Source of the DNA: Paraburkholderia edwinii
GTDB taxonomy: Bacteria; Pseudomonadota; Gammaproteobacteria; Burkholderiales; Burkholderiaceae
Length of the DNA stretch: 64,000 bases
Reading direction: 5' to 3'
Assembly: GCF_019428685.1 (NCBI RefSeq)
Contig: NZ_CP080096.1
Location: 1,798,001 to 1,862,000, forward strand
Within the stretch, counting starts at the first letter, position 1; every line of letters starts with the position of its first letter. Positions 53,613 to 62,026 of this stretch are shown in pieces. A program made the position numbers and the translations under genes. Under the pieces are notes generated by a model. The model worked only from the letters and a program-made list of their open reading frames with translations. It was not told the DNA's origin and did not search any database.

Positions 53613-54680
53613 ATGTTATTGCTGAATCCCGGCCCGGTGACGCTGAGCGCACGTGTGCGCAACAGCCTGCTGCAAACCGATCTGTGCCACCGCGAAAGCG
53701 AGTTTTTCGATTTGCAGGACGAAGCGCGCGCGCGGCTGTTGCAGATCTATTCACTTGACCCGGCGCAATGGACCGCGGTGCTGATGACGGGCTCCGGCAC
53801 GGCCGCGGTCGAAAGCATGGTGGCCGCGCTCGTGCCCGAGAACGGCAAGTTGCTGGTGGTTGAGAACGGCGTGTATGGCGAGCGCATTGCGGCGATCGCG
53901 ACGCAATACCGGATCGCGCAGACGGTGGTAAAGCACGAGTGGATGCAGGCGCCGGACGTGGCGAGGATTGCGGCCGCACTCGACGCCGATCGTTCGATCA
54001 CGCACGTCGCGGCGATTCATCACGAGACGACGACGGGCCGGCTCAACGATCTGCGCGCACTTGCCGCGGTATGCCGCGAACGTGGCGTGCGCCTGCTCGT
54101 GGATGGGGTGAGCAGCTTCGGCGCCGAAGCGATCGACTTCGCCGATTCGACGATCGCTGCGGTCGCGGCGACGGCGAACAAGTGTCTGCATGGCGTGCCG
54201 GGTGCGGCTTTCGTGATCGTGCGGCGCGATGCGCTCGAGGTGGCGGCTAGCCGTACTTACTATCTCGACCTCGGGCGGCTGGCGCGTTTGCAGGATCAGC
54301 GCAATACGCCGTTTACGCCGTCGGTGCACGCGTATTACGCGCTCGTCGAAGCGTTGCGCGAACTGGCTGATGAAGGCGGGTGGACGGCGCGTCATGCGCG
54401 CTATGCGGCGCTTGCCGAGCAGGTGCGGGCGGGGCTCGCCGCGCGTGGGATGGCGAGTGTGCTGCCGGCCGATGAGTCGTCGGTTGTGCTGCGTGCGTAC
54501 CGGCTGCCGAATGGCGTGTCGTATCCGCGGTTGCATGATGCACTGAAGGCATGCGGCTTCGTTATTTACGCGGGGCAGGGCGGGCTGTCGGCGGAATTGT
54601 TCCGGATTTCGACGATGGGCGATATCCATGCTGCGGATATCGAGCGGTTGTTGCAGGGGTTTGACGGGTTGGTGAAGTAG
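53613..54680 (+). CDS. phnW: 2-aminoethylphosphonate transaminase
   Basis: 355 residues, class V PLP aminotransferase. It begins MLLLNPGPVTLSARVR, the PLP Asp is in LLVDGVSSFGAEAIDF and the Schiff-base Lys in AAVAATANKCLHGVPG. AAGGAG stands before the ATG at 53613. In catabolic clusters PhnW breaks down AEP; here, after a mutase and a decarboxylase, it should run toward AEP synthesis. No phosphonatase (phnX) or C-P lyase gene is nearby. With the nucleotidyltransferase domain the set makes CMP-AEP. Confidence 0.92.
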   Translation: MLLLNPGPVTLSARVRNSLLQTDLCHRESEFFDLQDEARARLLQIYSLDPAQWTAVLMTGSGTAAVESMVAALVPENGKLLVVENGVYGERIAAIATQYRIAQTVVKHEWMQAPDVARIAAALDADRSITHVAAIHHETTTGRLNDLRALAAVCRERGVRLLVDGVSSFGAEAIDFADSTIAAVAATANKCLHGVPGAAFVIVRRDALEVAASRTYYLDLGRLARLQDQRNTPFTPSVHAYYALVEALRELADEGGWTARHARYAALAEQVRAGLAARGMASVLPADESSVVLRAYRLPNGVSYPRLHDALKACGFVIYAGQGGLSAELFRISTMGDIHAADIERLLQGFDGLVK

Positions 54681-54712
54681 GGATCGCACTGCGGTGTCGC
54701 GATGTTCGAAGT

Positions 54713-54875
54713 ATTTCCGATATTCCGGAATTAACCACTATTTCACCCTCGAAAACGGCATTTTTCCGATATTCCGGAATTGCAGTGCGGTGACACTCGC
54801 CGCCGATTTTCCGTTATTTCGGAATTATGCCTGTTTTTCCGCCATTTGATGCTATAATTCCGATATTGCGGAATT
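54713..54875 (+). promoter_or_regulatory. Four HipB-type operator palindromes and hipBA promoter
   Basis: Four related palindromes: TTTCCGATATTCCGGAATT (54714-54732 and again 54763-54781), TTTTCCGTTATTTCGGAATT (54807-54826) and AATTCCGATATTGCGGAATT (54856-54875). A perfect -10 box TATAAT (54853-54858) overlaps the last one; the -35 is weak. HipB (with HipA) should bind all four and shut the promoter, the normal autoregulation of this toxin-antitoxin type. Confidence 0.82.
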
Positions 54876-54891
54876 TATGCTGGAGTAGCAA

Positions 54892-55215
54892 ATGGCCCGG
54901 ACCCTGCCTCGCCCGACCTCGAATGCAGATCCATTAGCGAGCAATCTTGCTGACGTCGGCGCGATCGTGCGCAACTGGCGCGCTGAAAACGGCATGCCGA
55001 TCAACGACGCTGCCGACCTGTTAGGCGTCTCCAAGGATGTGATATCGAGGCTCGAAAACGGCCGGCCGATCGGATTGGACAAGCTGTTCCTGATCCTCGA
55101 CGGCTTTGGGCTCAACATGCTCATCGTGTCGAAGCGGAACGCCTCGATCGCGCGCGAAGCAGTGCTGGAAAGCGCGGCCCAGTCGCCGGATGTCTCCGCG
55201 GAGGGGGCCCAGTAA
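54892..55215 (+). CDS. hipB: HipB-type antitoxin, XRE family
   Basis: 107 residues with a Xre/Cro helix-turn-helix at about 20-75 (IVRNWRAENGMPINDAADLLG, then SKDVISRLENG). The C-terminal tail is short and Ala/Ser-rich. It binds the upstream palindromes and neutralises HipA. GGAG precedes the ATG. Stop and hipA start share one base (TAATG). Confidence 0.9.
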   Translation: MARTLPRPTSNADPLASNLADVGAIVRNWRAENGMPINDAADLLGVSKDVISRLENGRPIGLDKLFLILDGFGLNMLIVSKRNASIAREAVLESAAQSPDVSAEGAQ

Positions 55216-56579
55216 TGGCGGACATTCTCAATGTCTCGACGAACGGCGAACGTGTCGGGCACGTTACGTTCGAGGGAAAAGAAGCGCAGTACAGCTTCGA
55301 CTACGACAAGGCCTGGCGGGCGCGCCGCGGCGCATTCCCGCTATCGCCTCATATCCCCTTCGATCAACCCGCGTCCGCGCCGGGCACCGTGCATCGCTTC
55401 CTCGAAAATCTGCTTCCGGAGGGACGCGCTCTGGACGTGGCGACGAGCTTCTATCACGTCTCGAAGAACAACACATACGGTCTGATCCGGCTGCTTGGGA
55501 AGGAGCCGGCGGGCGCACTCAGTTTTTTCACGCCTGAAGGCGACGCAGACGCGCAAGCCGCACAACCTCCCGAGGCGCTCGAGGCCGTGCGCCGGGCAAT
55601 CACAAACGAAGAACTGGCCGAGCGCATTGCCAGGCGAAATGCCGTTCCGTTTGCCGTCTGGGACGGACAGGTGCGGCTCTCGGTTGCGGGTCAACAGGAC
55701 AAACTGCAGGTTCTTGTCGAAGGCGAGCAGATCTCGCTGGTAGACGGAGCGCTGAGTTCGACACACCTTCTCAAACCGGAATCGCTGAACCCTCGCACGC
55801 CGTTCATGGTGGCGAACGAACACTTCTGCATGACGCTCGCCGCGCGCATGGGGCTGCCGGTGGCGCCCGTCGCGATCCGTCGCATTCCGGCTGCGATACT
55901 GCTGATCGAGCGTTTCGACCGGGACGTGATGCACGATCCGAACGACCCGGTGCGCGTCGCAGCCGTGCGGCGCAAACACATCATCGATGGCTGCCAGGCA
56001 CTCGATTTGCCGTCCGCATTCAAGTACGAGCGCTATCTCGGCAATTCCGTTGACGTACAAAACATTCGCGATGGCGTCAGCTACGAAAAGCTATTCTCAC
56101 TGAGACGTTATTTCGAAGAGCCGGTGAATGCGACGACTTTTCTGGTTCGATGGGCTGTTCTGCAACTGCTGATCGGAAACAGCGACGCACATGGCAAGAA
56201 TGTTTCATTTTTCCTGAGCGGCGCGGGCCTGACACCCGCACCGATGTACGACCTGGTCTGCGTCGATGCCTATGGCGATGCCTTCGTGCAGGACATGGCC
56301 ATGGGCTACGGCGACGCGTTCCGTCTGCACGACCTGGGCGCGTTTGCCATGGCAGACTTTGCACACCGAACCGGTACGAGGCCGGCTTTTCTCGCGCGCG
56401 AGTGCCTGCGCATGGCGCGCGCAGCAAAGGCGGCAGCCCACGAACTCGCGGCGTCGGAAGTCTATGTCGACGAGGAACGTGGGCTGGTGCGGCAGATCGC
56501 CGGCTTTGTATCAGAGCAGGCCGACCGCCTCACCGGCATCGCGCCGATGATTTCGCAGGTCGACCCGGATTTGCTTTAA
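55215..56579 (+). CDS. hipA: HipA-type toxin kinase
   Basis: 454 residues. HipA N1 domain (about 1-110) precedes the kinase-like core. Visible parts are STHLLKPES (ATP-lid region), NEHFCMTLAARMGLPVAP, RFDRDV and the catalytic loop IGNSDAHGKNVSFFL, which holds the Asp and the metal-binding Asn. E. coli HipA phosphorylates GltX and causes persistence; the target here is not readable. It is intact and directly coupled to hipB. It lies next to the repeat-bounded cassette at 56.6-59.1 kb. Confidence 0.92.
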   Translation: MADILNVSTNGERVGHVTFEGKEAQYSFDYDKAWRARRGAFPLSPHIPFDQPASAPGTVHRFLENLLPEGRALDVATSFYHVSKNNTYGLIRLLGKEPAGALSFFTPEGDADAQAAQPPEALEAVRRAITNEELAERIARRNAVPFAVWDGQVRLSVAGQQDKLQVLVEGEQISLVDGALSSTHLLKPESLNPRTPFMVANEHFCMTLAARMGLPVAPVAIRRIPAAILLIERFDRDVMHDPNDPVRVAAVRRKHIIDGCQALDLPSAFKYERYLGNSVDVQNIRDGVSYEKLFSLRRYFEEPVNATTFLVRWAVLQLLIGNSDAHGKNVSFFLSGAGLTPAPMYDLVCVDAYGDAFVQDMAMGYGDAFRLHDLGAFAMADFAHRTGTRPAFLARECLRMARAAKAAAHELAASEVYVDEERGLVRQIAGFVSEQADRLTGIAPMISQVDPDLL

Positions 56580-56592
56580 GCGGCTTCCGACT

Positions 56593-56653
56593 ACGAAGCC
56601 ACCTTCACCAACACCGGCTTATCCCGATACTGCGTCGGAAACAGCTTCTTCAG
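56593..56653. repeat. 61-bp direct repeat, copy 1 (orphan msrA 3' end)
   Basis: Identical over 61 bp to 59103-59163, which is the last 20 codons of msrA. In this copy the minus-strand reading still ends in a stop (CTA, read TAG). There is no msrA body beside it. It marks the left edge of the cassette. Confidence 0.95.
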
Positions 56654-56838
56654 TGCTCGCATTCGCGAACGTCATCGCTTTGTCAGAGGATGTATTAAAG
56701 AAGTGTGAGATTACTCTGAAAAAGATCTCAATTTGACGTTATATAACAATTTTGCACTGCATATTTTGTGTAATAACGTAGAAGTCCGGTAGATTGCCAA
56801 GCGAATAATTTCTAAACAGAAAAGAGGGCAATCCGGGA

Positions 56839-57390
56839 ATGAAGCGGTTCTATATCTTGCAAGGAGACAAGACGACGTCTGGCGGAACGGTCGTCGATGG
56901 TCTCGACTGTGCGTTTCACCATGGCACGAAGTTCAGCTTTCTCGGAGCCAGTGTATCTTGCCCGGCCTGTGGGACAAATGGAGTGATTGTGCCAGTGGGG
57001 CCTCGCAGGAAGTCGAATTTGTTCGGCAAGCAATTTGCGCTCGAAGGCGATGTGTGCTGCTGTAGATGTCATCCGTCTCCTAAGCTCATCGCATCACAAC
57101 GCAAATCAGGTGACGTCTTCGAGGCGCATGAACTTGTAGAAATGGGGTTGACGCCTCAAGGCGTGAAAGCCGCTAAAACGCCCGATATGAATTTCGATGA
57201 ACGTATTCGAGTGGTGGACTCAGCCGGGTTGCCTATGGCTGGCGTTCCTTATCACATCCGTACTCGATCTGGCGCAATATATAAAGGCCTCACAAATTCA
57301 GAAGGTTACAGTGAGCGTGTCTATACGGAGAAAGAACAGCAACTGGATGTCGCTTTGGGCGGTGAAGCGCTTGCGAGGTGGAATGCATGA
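56839..57390 (+). CDS. PAAR-domain protein with C-terminal extension
   Basis: 183 residues. An N-terminal PAAR-type domain (about 1-100; begins KRFYILQGDKTTSGGTVVDG) contains several Cys and His residues (CPACGTNG, CCCRCH) fit for zinc at a spike tip. A C-terminal beta-sandwich-like extension (about 115-183; VVDSAGLPMAGVPYHIRT) follows. PAAR proteins cap the type VI secretion spike and carry effectors. Base composition is lower in GC than the rest of the window, and the upstream 185 bp is AT-rich. Its stop overlaps the next gene (ATGA). No VgrG or T6SS core gene is in the window. Confidence 0.82.
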   Translation: MKRFYILQGDKTTSGGTVVDGLDCAFHHGTKFSFLGASVSCPACGTNGVIVPVGPRRKSNLFGKQFALEGDVCCCRCHPSPKLIASQRKSGDVFEAHELVEMGLTPQGVKAAKTPDMNFDERIRVVDSAGLPMAGVPYHIRTRSGAIYKGLTNSEGYSERVYTEKEQQLDVALGGEALARWNA

Positions 57391-58313
57391 GTACTTACAC
57401 GTATCAGATTGCCACCAACTCCCGAAAGGACTCGAGCGTCGACGTGCTAGGGCCACTCATGCCCGCGCGAATGTTCTTCTTTGTTGTTGTCGAAGAACCA
57501 GGCAGGGACGGGTTTCTCGTGCGGCACACATACGCCACTGTGGATGATCCCTTCTTGCAGGAATTGAAGCTGAGTCCGCTCGCGAATGAGCGACAGGTTT
57601 TTCCCGAAAGATATGGACTGTGGCCCAAAGGCACATTGGAATCTCCAGCGACCGTCGCAGAGCATGTATTGAAGTTCGAGTCCATTACGTCGTACGCGTC
57701 GTCAAGTACTAACTTCCCCGGTGGTGCCAAACGCTTCAGCGGCAAGACAGTTTATGTAGATATCGCTGCCGCCAAGCGCTCTGGCGCAAAGCTTGTGACC
57801 ACCGAAGAAATCGTGCAGGCGATAGATCAATATAAGGCAGGTCTTAATGCGGAACAGCGGCGCAAAGCCGAGTACATCAGACGCAAGATTCTGTCGATGG
57901 ACAGTGAGGTACTTGTTCAACCACGACCTAACGTTCCCGCAGCTGGTGTTTTTTCAAAGAAAAGCTTGGGCATAACGCTCGGCATCGTACGTTATGCTCG
58001 CATCGTGCAGGTTATCGGCCTTGGCTTTACCGCCTACGACCTCGGCGTGGCTGCGGATGATTCAATCAGGTTGAAAAGCGTGCGCCCTATTGGAAAGGAG
58101 GTGATACGGCAGGCGGGTGGCTGGGGTGGTGGCGTTGCCGGAGGTTGGGCAACCGCAGCTGCAGCTGCTCGCATTGGCGCATCGACGGGCTCCATTGTTG
58201 GCATCGAACTGGGTCCTGGCGCGGTGGTGACTGGTCTGATCGGTGGCATCATCTTTGGAGCTGTGGGATATTTCGGCGGCTCGTGGATCGCCGATCAAAT
58301 CCCGGACATGTGA
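57387..58313 (+). CDS. Probable T6SS effector with glycine-zipper membrane region
   Basis: 308 residues, not recognised as a named family. The first 190 residues are soluble and mixed. Residues about 200-305 are hydrophobic and Gly/Ala-rich (RQAGGWGGGVAGGWATAAAA, ASTGSIVGIELGPGAVVTGL, GGIIFGAVGYFGGSW), like glycine-zipper, colicin-type pore formers. It overlaps the PAAR gene by four bases and is followed by a candidate immunity gene. Effector role is inferred from context and the zipper region. Confidence 0.6.
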   Translation: MSTYTYQIATNSRKDSSVDVLGPLMPARMFFFVVVEEPGRDGFLVRHTYATVDDPFLQELKLSPLANERQVFPERYGLWPKGTLESPATVAEHVLKFESITSYASSSTNFPGGAKRFSGKTVYVDIAAAKRSGAKLVTTEEIVQAIDQYKAGLNAEQRRKAEYIRRKILSMDSEVLVQPRPNVPAAGVFSKKSLGITLGIVRYARIVQVIGLGFTAYDLGVAADDSIRLKSVRPIGKEVIRQAGGWGGGVAGGWATAAAAARIGASTGSIVGIELGPGAVVTGLIGGIIFGAVGYFGGSWIADQIPDM

Positions 58314-58329
58314 CTGGAGGCGGCCGGCA

Positions 58330-59025
58330 GTGTTTTCGATAACAGGCAAACTGAAGCAAGCTGAGGCAAAGCACGCCGAGCGCAACGGCATCAGGGCGCT
58401 CGAACAAAGATTCGGCCAGTCGTTCGATCAACTACGAGCGCTCTTCGCTGATGGACCCGCAGATTTAGAACACGCGCGGTTGCCCTCCTATCCCGTCGCC
58501 GTCTTGAATCGCGACATCGGCATCAACGCGTTCGGCCTTGTGTACGACATCGAGTCGGCTCAGTTTCCGCGTTTTCTGAACCTCGTGCGAACAATGAGCG
58601 AGGAAGGCGACTGGCTATGTTTCCGACGCGAAATAGAAGGGCACGCAGCCACTACGCTGCTTCGTACCGAGTCCCGCTTCAGGGGCGTCTCCGTGAAGAT
58701 GCTGTCCAACGATCCGGAGTTGATCCGTTCGATCGAACGGGAGCGGTTCAATCCCGCTCCGCCCTGGATCGCGATGTATGAACACGGTCCGTTCCTGTTT
58801 CTTTCGCAGGGCGAAGAGCAATACTGGCTCGACCACATATGGACTCCGTTCTGGCGAAGTCTGACGATCGAGGAGCAGGGGGAGTTCGTCAGGAATGCAC
58901 GCAGCGAAACCCGGCATTACATTTCCGACGAGCAATGGCGGGATTGGCTGATCGAGTTGCGAGGACAGGACCCGAGAACGCGAAATCTCGACGACGAAGC
59001 CGTGGCCCAACTCAATTGGTCGTAG
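58330..59025 (+). CDS. Candidate immunity protein
   Basis: 231 residues, no named family recognised. Soluble, Trp/Arg-rich, no signal peptide. I use the GTG at 58330 (VFSITGKLKQ), with GGAGG about 10 bp before it and 16 bp after the effector stop; a longer frame opens inside the effector gene. Position directly after a PAAR-effector pair suggests immunity, but a cytoplasmic protein against a membrane-active toxin would be unusual, so an adaptor or chaperone role is also open. Confidence 0.5.
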   Translation: MFSITGKLKQAEAKHAERNGIRALEQRFGQSFDQLRALFADGPADLEHARLPSYPVAVLNRDIGINAFGLVYDIESAQFPRFLNLVRTMSEEGDWLCFRREIEGHAATTLLRTESRFRGVSVKMLSNDPELIRSIERERFNPAPPWIAMYEHGPFLFLSQGEEQYWLDHIWTPFWRSLTIEEQGEFVRNARSETRHYISDEQWRDWLIELRGQDPRTRNLDDEAVAQLNWS

Positions 59026-59100
59026 AGCATTAAGCACGAAACAGGCGCTCGTCCTTTAGCACGAGCGCCCGCCTCATTCCATCAAGAGCTCACAAGAGCC

Positions 59101-59865
59101 TCACGAAGCCACCTTCACCAACACCGGCTTATCCCGATACTGCGTCGGAAACAGCTTCTTCAGATCCTCGACCTTCGGAATATCGTTAAACGCGATATAC
59201 GGCTGATCCGGGTGCAGCGTCAGGTAGTTCTGGTGATACTGCTCCGCCGGATAGAACGTGCGATCCGGCTCGATCGTCGTCACGATCTTGTCCGAGAACA
59301 CGTGCGCGTTGCCCAGCTGCGCGATATACGCCTTCGCAATGCGCGCCTGGTCGGGCGTGGTCGGAAAGATCGTCGAGCGATACTGCGTGCCGACGTCCGG
59401 CCCTTGACGGTTCAGCTCGGTCGGATCGTGCGCCACCGAAAAGTAGATCTGCAGGATGCGTCCGTAGCTGATCTGATGCGGGTCGAACGTCACGCGCACC
59501 GATTCCGCATGGCCCGTCGTGCCCGTGCTCACCGTCTCGTACTCGGCCGCCGATTTCGCACCGCCCGTGTAACCCGAGACCGCGCTTGTCACGCCCTTCA
59601 CGTGCTGGAACACGCCCTGCACGCCCCAGAAGCAGCCGCCGGCCAGCACGACGGTTTCCGATGACGGTGCATTCGCCGCCGTTTCATCGAGCGCCGGCGG
59701 CGGCACCATGTGCGCTTCGTCGGCCATCACATGCCGTTGAGTGAAACCGACGCCCGCGACGAGCGCGGCGAGCAGCGCGACGAACGGCAAGCGGCGGCGC
59801 AGACCTCGCGTGACAGCCGCGCCCTTGCGCGAGGGTTGTTGAGGGACTTCGTTTTTCATGGCCAT
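59101..59865 (-). CDS. msrA: Methionine sulfoxide reductase A, exported
   Basis: 254 residues. A basic start and a hydrophobic stretch (about 28-42, LPFVALLAALVAGVG) act as signal peptide or anchor, then a full MsrA domain. The catalytic Cys is in VLAGGCFWGVQGVFQ, with GYTGG and the substrate-pocket motif YRSTIF. It reduces S-methionine sulfoxide, here in the periplasm. GGAG stands before the ATG. It follows the DipZ gene by 23 bp, which would supply electrons. Its 3' end is duplicated at 56593-56653. Confidence 0.92.
   Translation of the reverse strand: MAMKNEVPQQPSRKGAAVTRGLRRRLPFVALLAALVAGVGFTQRHVMADEAHMVPPPALDETAANAPSSETVVLAGGCFWGVQGVFQHVKGVTSAVSGYTGGAKSAAEYETVSTGTTGHAESVRVTFDPHQISYGRILQIYFSVAHDPTELNRQGPDVGTQYRSTIFPTTPDQARIAKAYIAQLGNAHVFSDKIVTTIEPDRTFYPAEQYHQNYLTLHPDQPYIAFNDIPKVEDLKKLFPTQYRDKPVLVKVAS
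59103..59163. repeat. 61-bp direct repeat, copy 2 (within msrA)
   Basis: The msrA-side partner of 56593-56653, 2510 bp away in the same orientation. Together the two copies flank the lower-GC cassette. Confidence 0.95.
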
Positions 59866-59888
59866 CTATCTCCGTGATGAAGCAGGGA

Positions 59889-61748
59889 TCAACCGAACGT
59901 GAACGCATACGCGCGCACGCCGGGGTCGAGAAAGCGGATCTCAAACGTATGGTCGGTAATCGTGCCGCTCTGACGGACCAGCTGATACAGCCGCTGACTC
60001 GTCACCGTGCCATTGCCGTTCGCGTCGGTATCGCTGCCGTGATTCGCGCCCGGCGCCTTGCCGTCGATCGTCACCTGGAAGCGCACCGGTTGTCCGTTCG
60101 CCGTCGGTCCGAGCACGAGGTGCAGATCGCGCGCATGGAAGCGGAACGCAATCGCGCCGCCCGGCTGATCGAGATCAGTATGCTCGGCGCCGAGCGTCCA
60201 CGTGCCGTCGAGCGCCCAGTCGTTCAGACCGAGACCGTTTCCGAGCGTGTAGCGGTGCGGCTTGTCGAGCACCGGTTCGCCCGGCGACGCGAAATTCGTC
60301 GCGCGGTCGTAGCCGACGTAGGTTTCCGGCGACTGGATATCGGCCATCTCGGGCGCCGCTTCCGCGCCCGTGCCGGTGTCCTTCACCATGCCGTCCGGCA
60401 GGTTGTGCGCGCCGGCTTCGGTCAGCAGTTGACGGATCACCTGTTCGGAGCCCGCATAGTCGCCTTCGCCGAAGTGGTGCGCGCGAATCCGCCCTTGCGC
60501 GTCGACGAAGTAGTCGGCCGGCCAGTACTGATTGTTGAACGCGCGCCAGATCTTGTAGTTGTCGTCGATCGCAACGGGGAAGTTCACCTTCAGGTCCTTC
60601 ACCGCGCGGCTCACGTTGCCGACTTCCTTTTCGAACGCGAACTCGGGCGTGTGCACGCCGATCACGACGAGACCCGCGTCCTTGTACTTGTCGGCCCACG
60701 CTTTTACGTACGGCAGCGTGCGCAGGCAGTTGATGCACGAGTAGGTCCAGAAATCGACGAGCACGACCTTGCCGCGCAATTGCGCGGCGGTCAGCGGCGG
60801 CGAATTCAGCCATTGAACGGCGCCGTCGAGCGACGGCAGCGTGCCTTCGACGGGCAACGGCGCCGGGCTGCCAGGTTGGGCGGCTTGGGCCATGGCCTGC
60901 GAGCCGCCCGCGTTTGCCGCGTTCGCCGACGACATCGAAGTCGATGCGCCCGCGCCAGCCGCGCTCCCCGAAGCCGCCGACGGCGCATTAGCCGCCATCA
61001 TCGCGTCCGGCGAGCCATTCTTTGCCCCGTGGAAGCGATCCAGCACGCTCTGCTCGAGGCTATTCGTGCCCGAAAGCGAAAGATGCGTGAGAAACCCCGT
61101 ATCGGCATGTGCGGCAATCGCGGCGACACCGGCAAGCACTGCCACGCCAAGCCCGCGCTTGACCCATTCGCTGATATGCAGCGTCTTTTTCATGGCCGTG
61201 AACACCTTGCCGCCGACCACGAGCGCAAGCGCCAGCGACGTCGCCGCGCCCGCCGCATACGACAGCAGTAGCAACGACGTATGCACGCTCGCGCCCTGCA
61301 GCGCGGCGCCGGTCAGAATCAGGCCCAAAATCGGGCCCGCGCACGGCGCCCACAACAGGCCCGTCGCGACGCCGAGCAACAGCGACGCCCAGATCGTCGA
61401 TTTGGTGTCGGCGCCTTGCGCGGTCTCCGAGAGCCGCGCGCCGAGCGCGACGAGCGGCCGCGTCATCGTGTCGGACAGCTTCGGCAGCAGCAGCGTCAGG
61501 CCGAACAGGGCCAGCACGACGAGCGCGGCGATGCGGCCATACTGGTTCGCGGCGACTGCCCAGCCGCCGCCGACCGCGGCCAGCGCGCCGACCGCGCTAA
61601 AAGTGGCCGCCATGCCGATCAGCAGCGGCAGGCTGCTTTGCATAAACGGCTTGCCTGTGCGTGCGAACACGAACGGCAAAACCGGCAGGATGCAGGGGCT
61701 GACGATCGTCAGCACGCCCCCTAACCATGCAATCAGAAACGGAATCAT
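59889..61748 (-). CDS. DipZ-type cytochrome c biogenesis/thiol-disulfide protein (CcdA-TlpA fusion)
   Basis: 619 residues. A CcdA-like membrane domain (about 1-235) has the redox cysteines in IVSPCILPVLP and LWAPCAGPIL. A Ala/Gly-rich linker follows, then a periplasmic thioredoxin-like domain with C-I-N-C (YSCINCLRTLPYV), and a C-terminal beta domain (about 480-619) typical of DipZ. It carries electrons from cytoplasmic thioredoxin to periplasmic clients. With msrA 23 bp downstream, the client is probably MsrA. Start at the Met of MIPFLIAW, GAGG upstream. Confidence 0.9.
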   Translation of the reverse strand: MIPFLIAWLGGVLTIVSPCILPVLPFVFARTGKPFMQSSLPLLIGMAATFSAVGALAAVGGGWAVAANQYGRIAALVVLALFGLTLLLPKLSDTMTRPLVALGARLSETAQGADTKSTIWASLLLGVATGLLWAPCAGPILGLILTGAALQGASVHTSLLLLSYAAGAATSLALALVVGGKVFTAMKKTLHISEWVKRGLGVAVLAGVAAIAAHADTGFLTHLSLSGTNSLEQSVLDRFHGAKNGSPDAMMAANAPSAASGSAAGAGASTSMSSANAANAGGSQAMAQAAQPGSPAPLPVEGTLPSLDGAVQWLNSPPLTAAQLRGKVVLVDFWTYSCINCLRTLPYVKAWADKYKDAGLVVIGVHTPEFAFEKEVGNVSRAVKDLKVNFPVAIDDNYKIWRAFNNQYWPADYFVDAQGRIRAHHFGEGDYAGSEQVIRQLLTEAGAHNLPDGMVKDTGTGAEAAPEMADIQSPETYVGYDRATNFASPGEPVLDKPHRYTLGNGLGLNDWALDGTWTLGAEHTDLDQPGGAIAFRFHARDLHLVLGPTANGQPVRFQVTIDGKAPGANHGSDTDANGNGTVTSQRLYQLVRQSGTITDHTFEIRFLDPGVRAYAFTFG

Positions 61749-62026
61749 CTTCGGTGACCTCAGTAAGCGATGCGCGCGCCGCATACCGGCGCTTTTCCCG
61801 TTGATGCGCAGCCATGTCAAAGACGAGGCTGCATTGATGCAATCAACAAGTTCCTTTCATCGGGCAAACACCGTTTTCCGCTAGTTATTCCCCGATACAT
61901 CGCTTGGTCGCGTCACGCTCGCGAAAATGACAGTTGCGGCGGGCGCACGAATCGGCTCCGGGCGATACGCGCCTGTGAGCATTTGCCCTCTTTCTTATCT
62001 CGAAGGCCCGCTGGCCTAATATGCCG

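Noticed and set aside
51916..53979. 687-codon open frame on the minus strand
   Set aside because: Crosses three well-supported phosphonate genes on the other strand; shadow composition.
56839..59025. Complete type VI secretion cluster
   Set aside because: Only a PAAR cassette is present; no VgrG, Hcp, TssB/C, TssJLM or ClpV gene is in the window.
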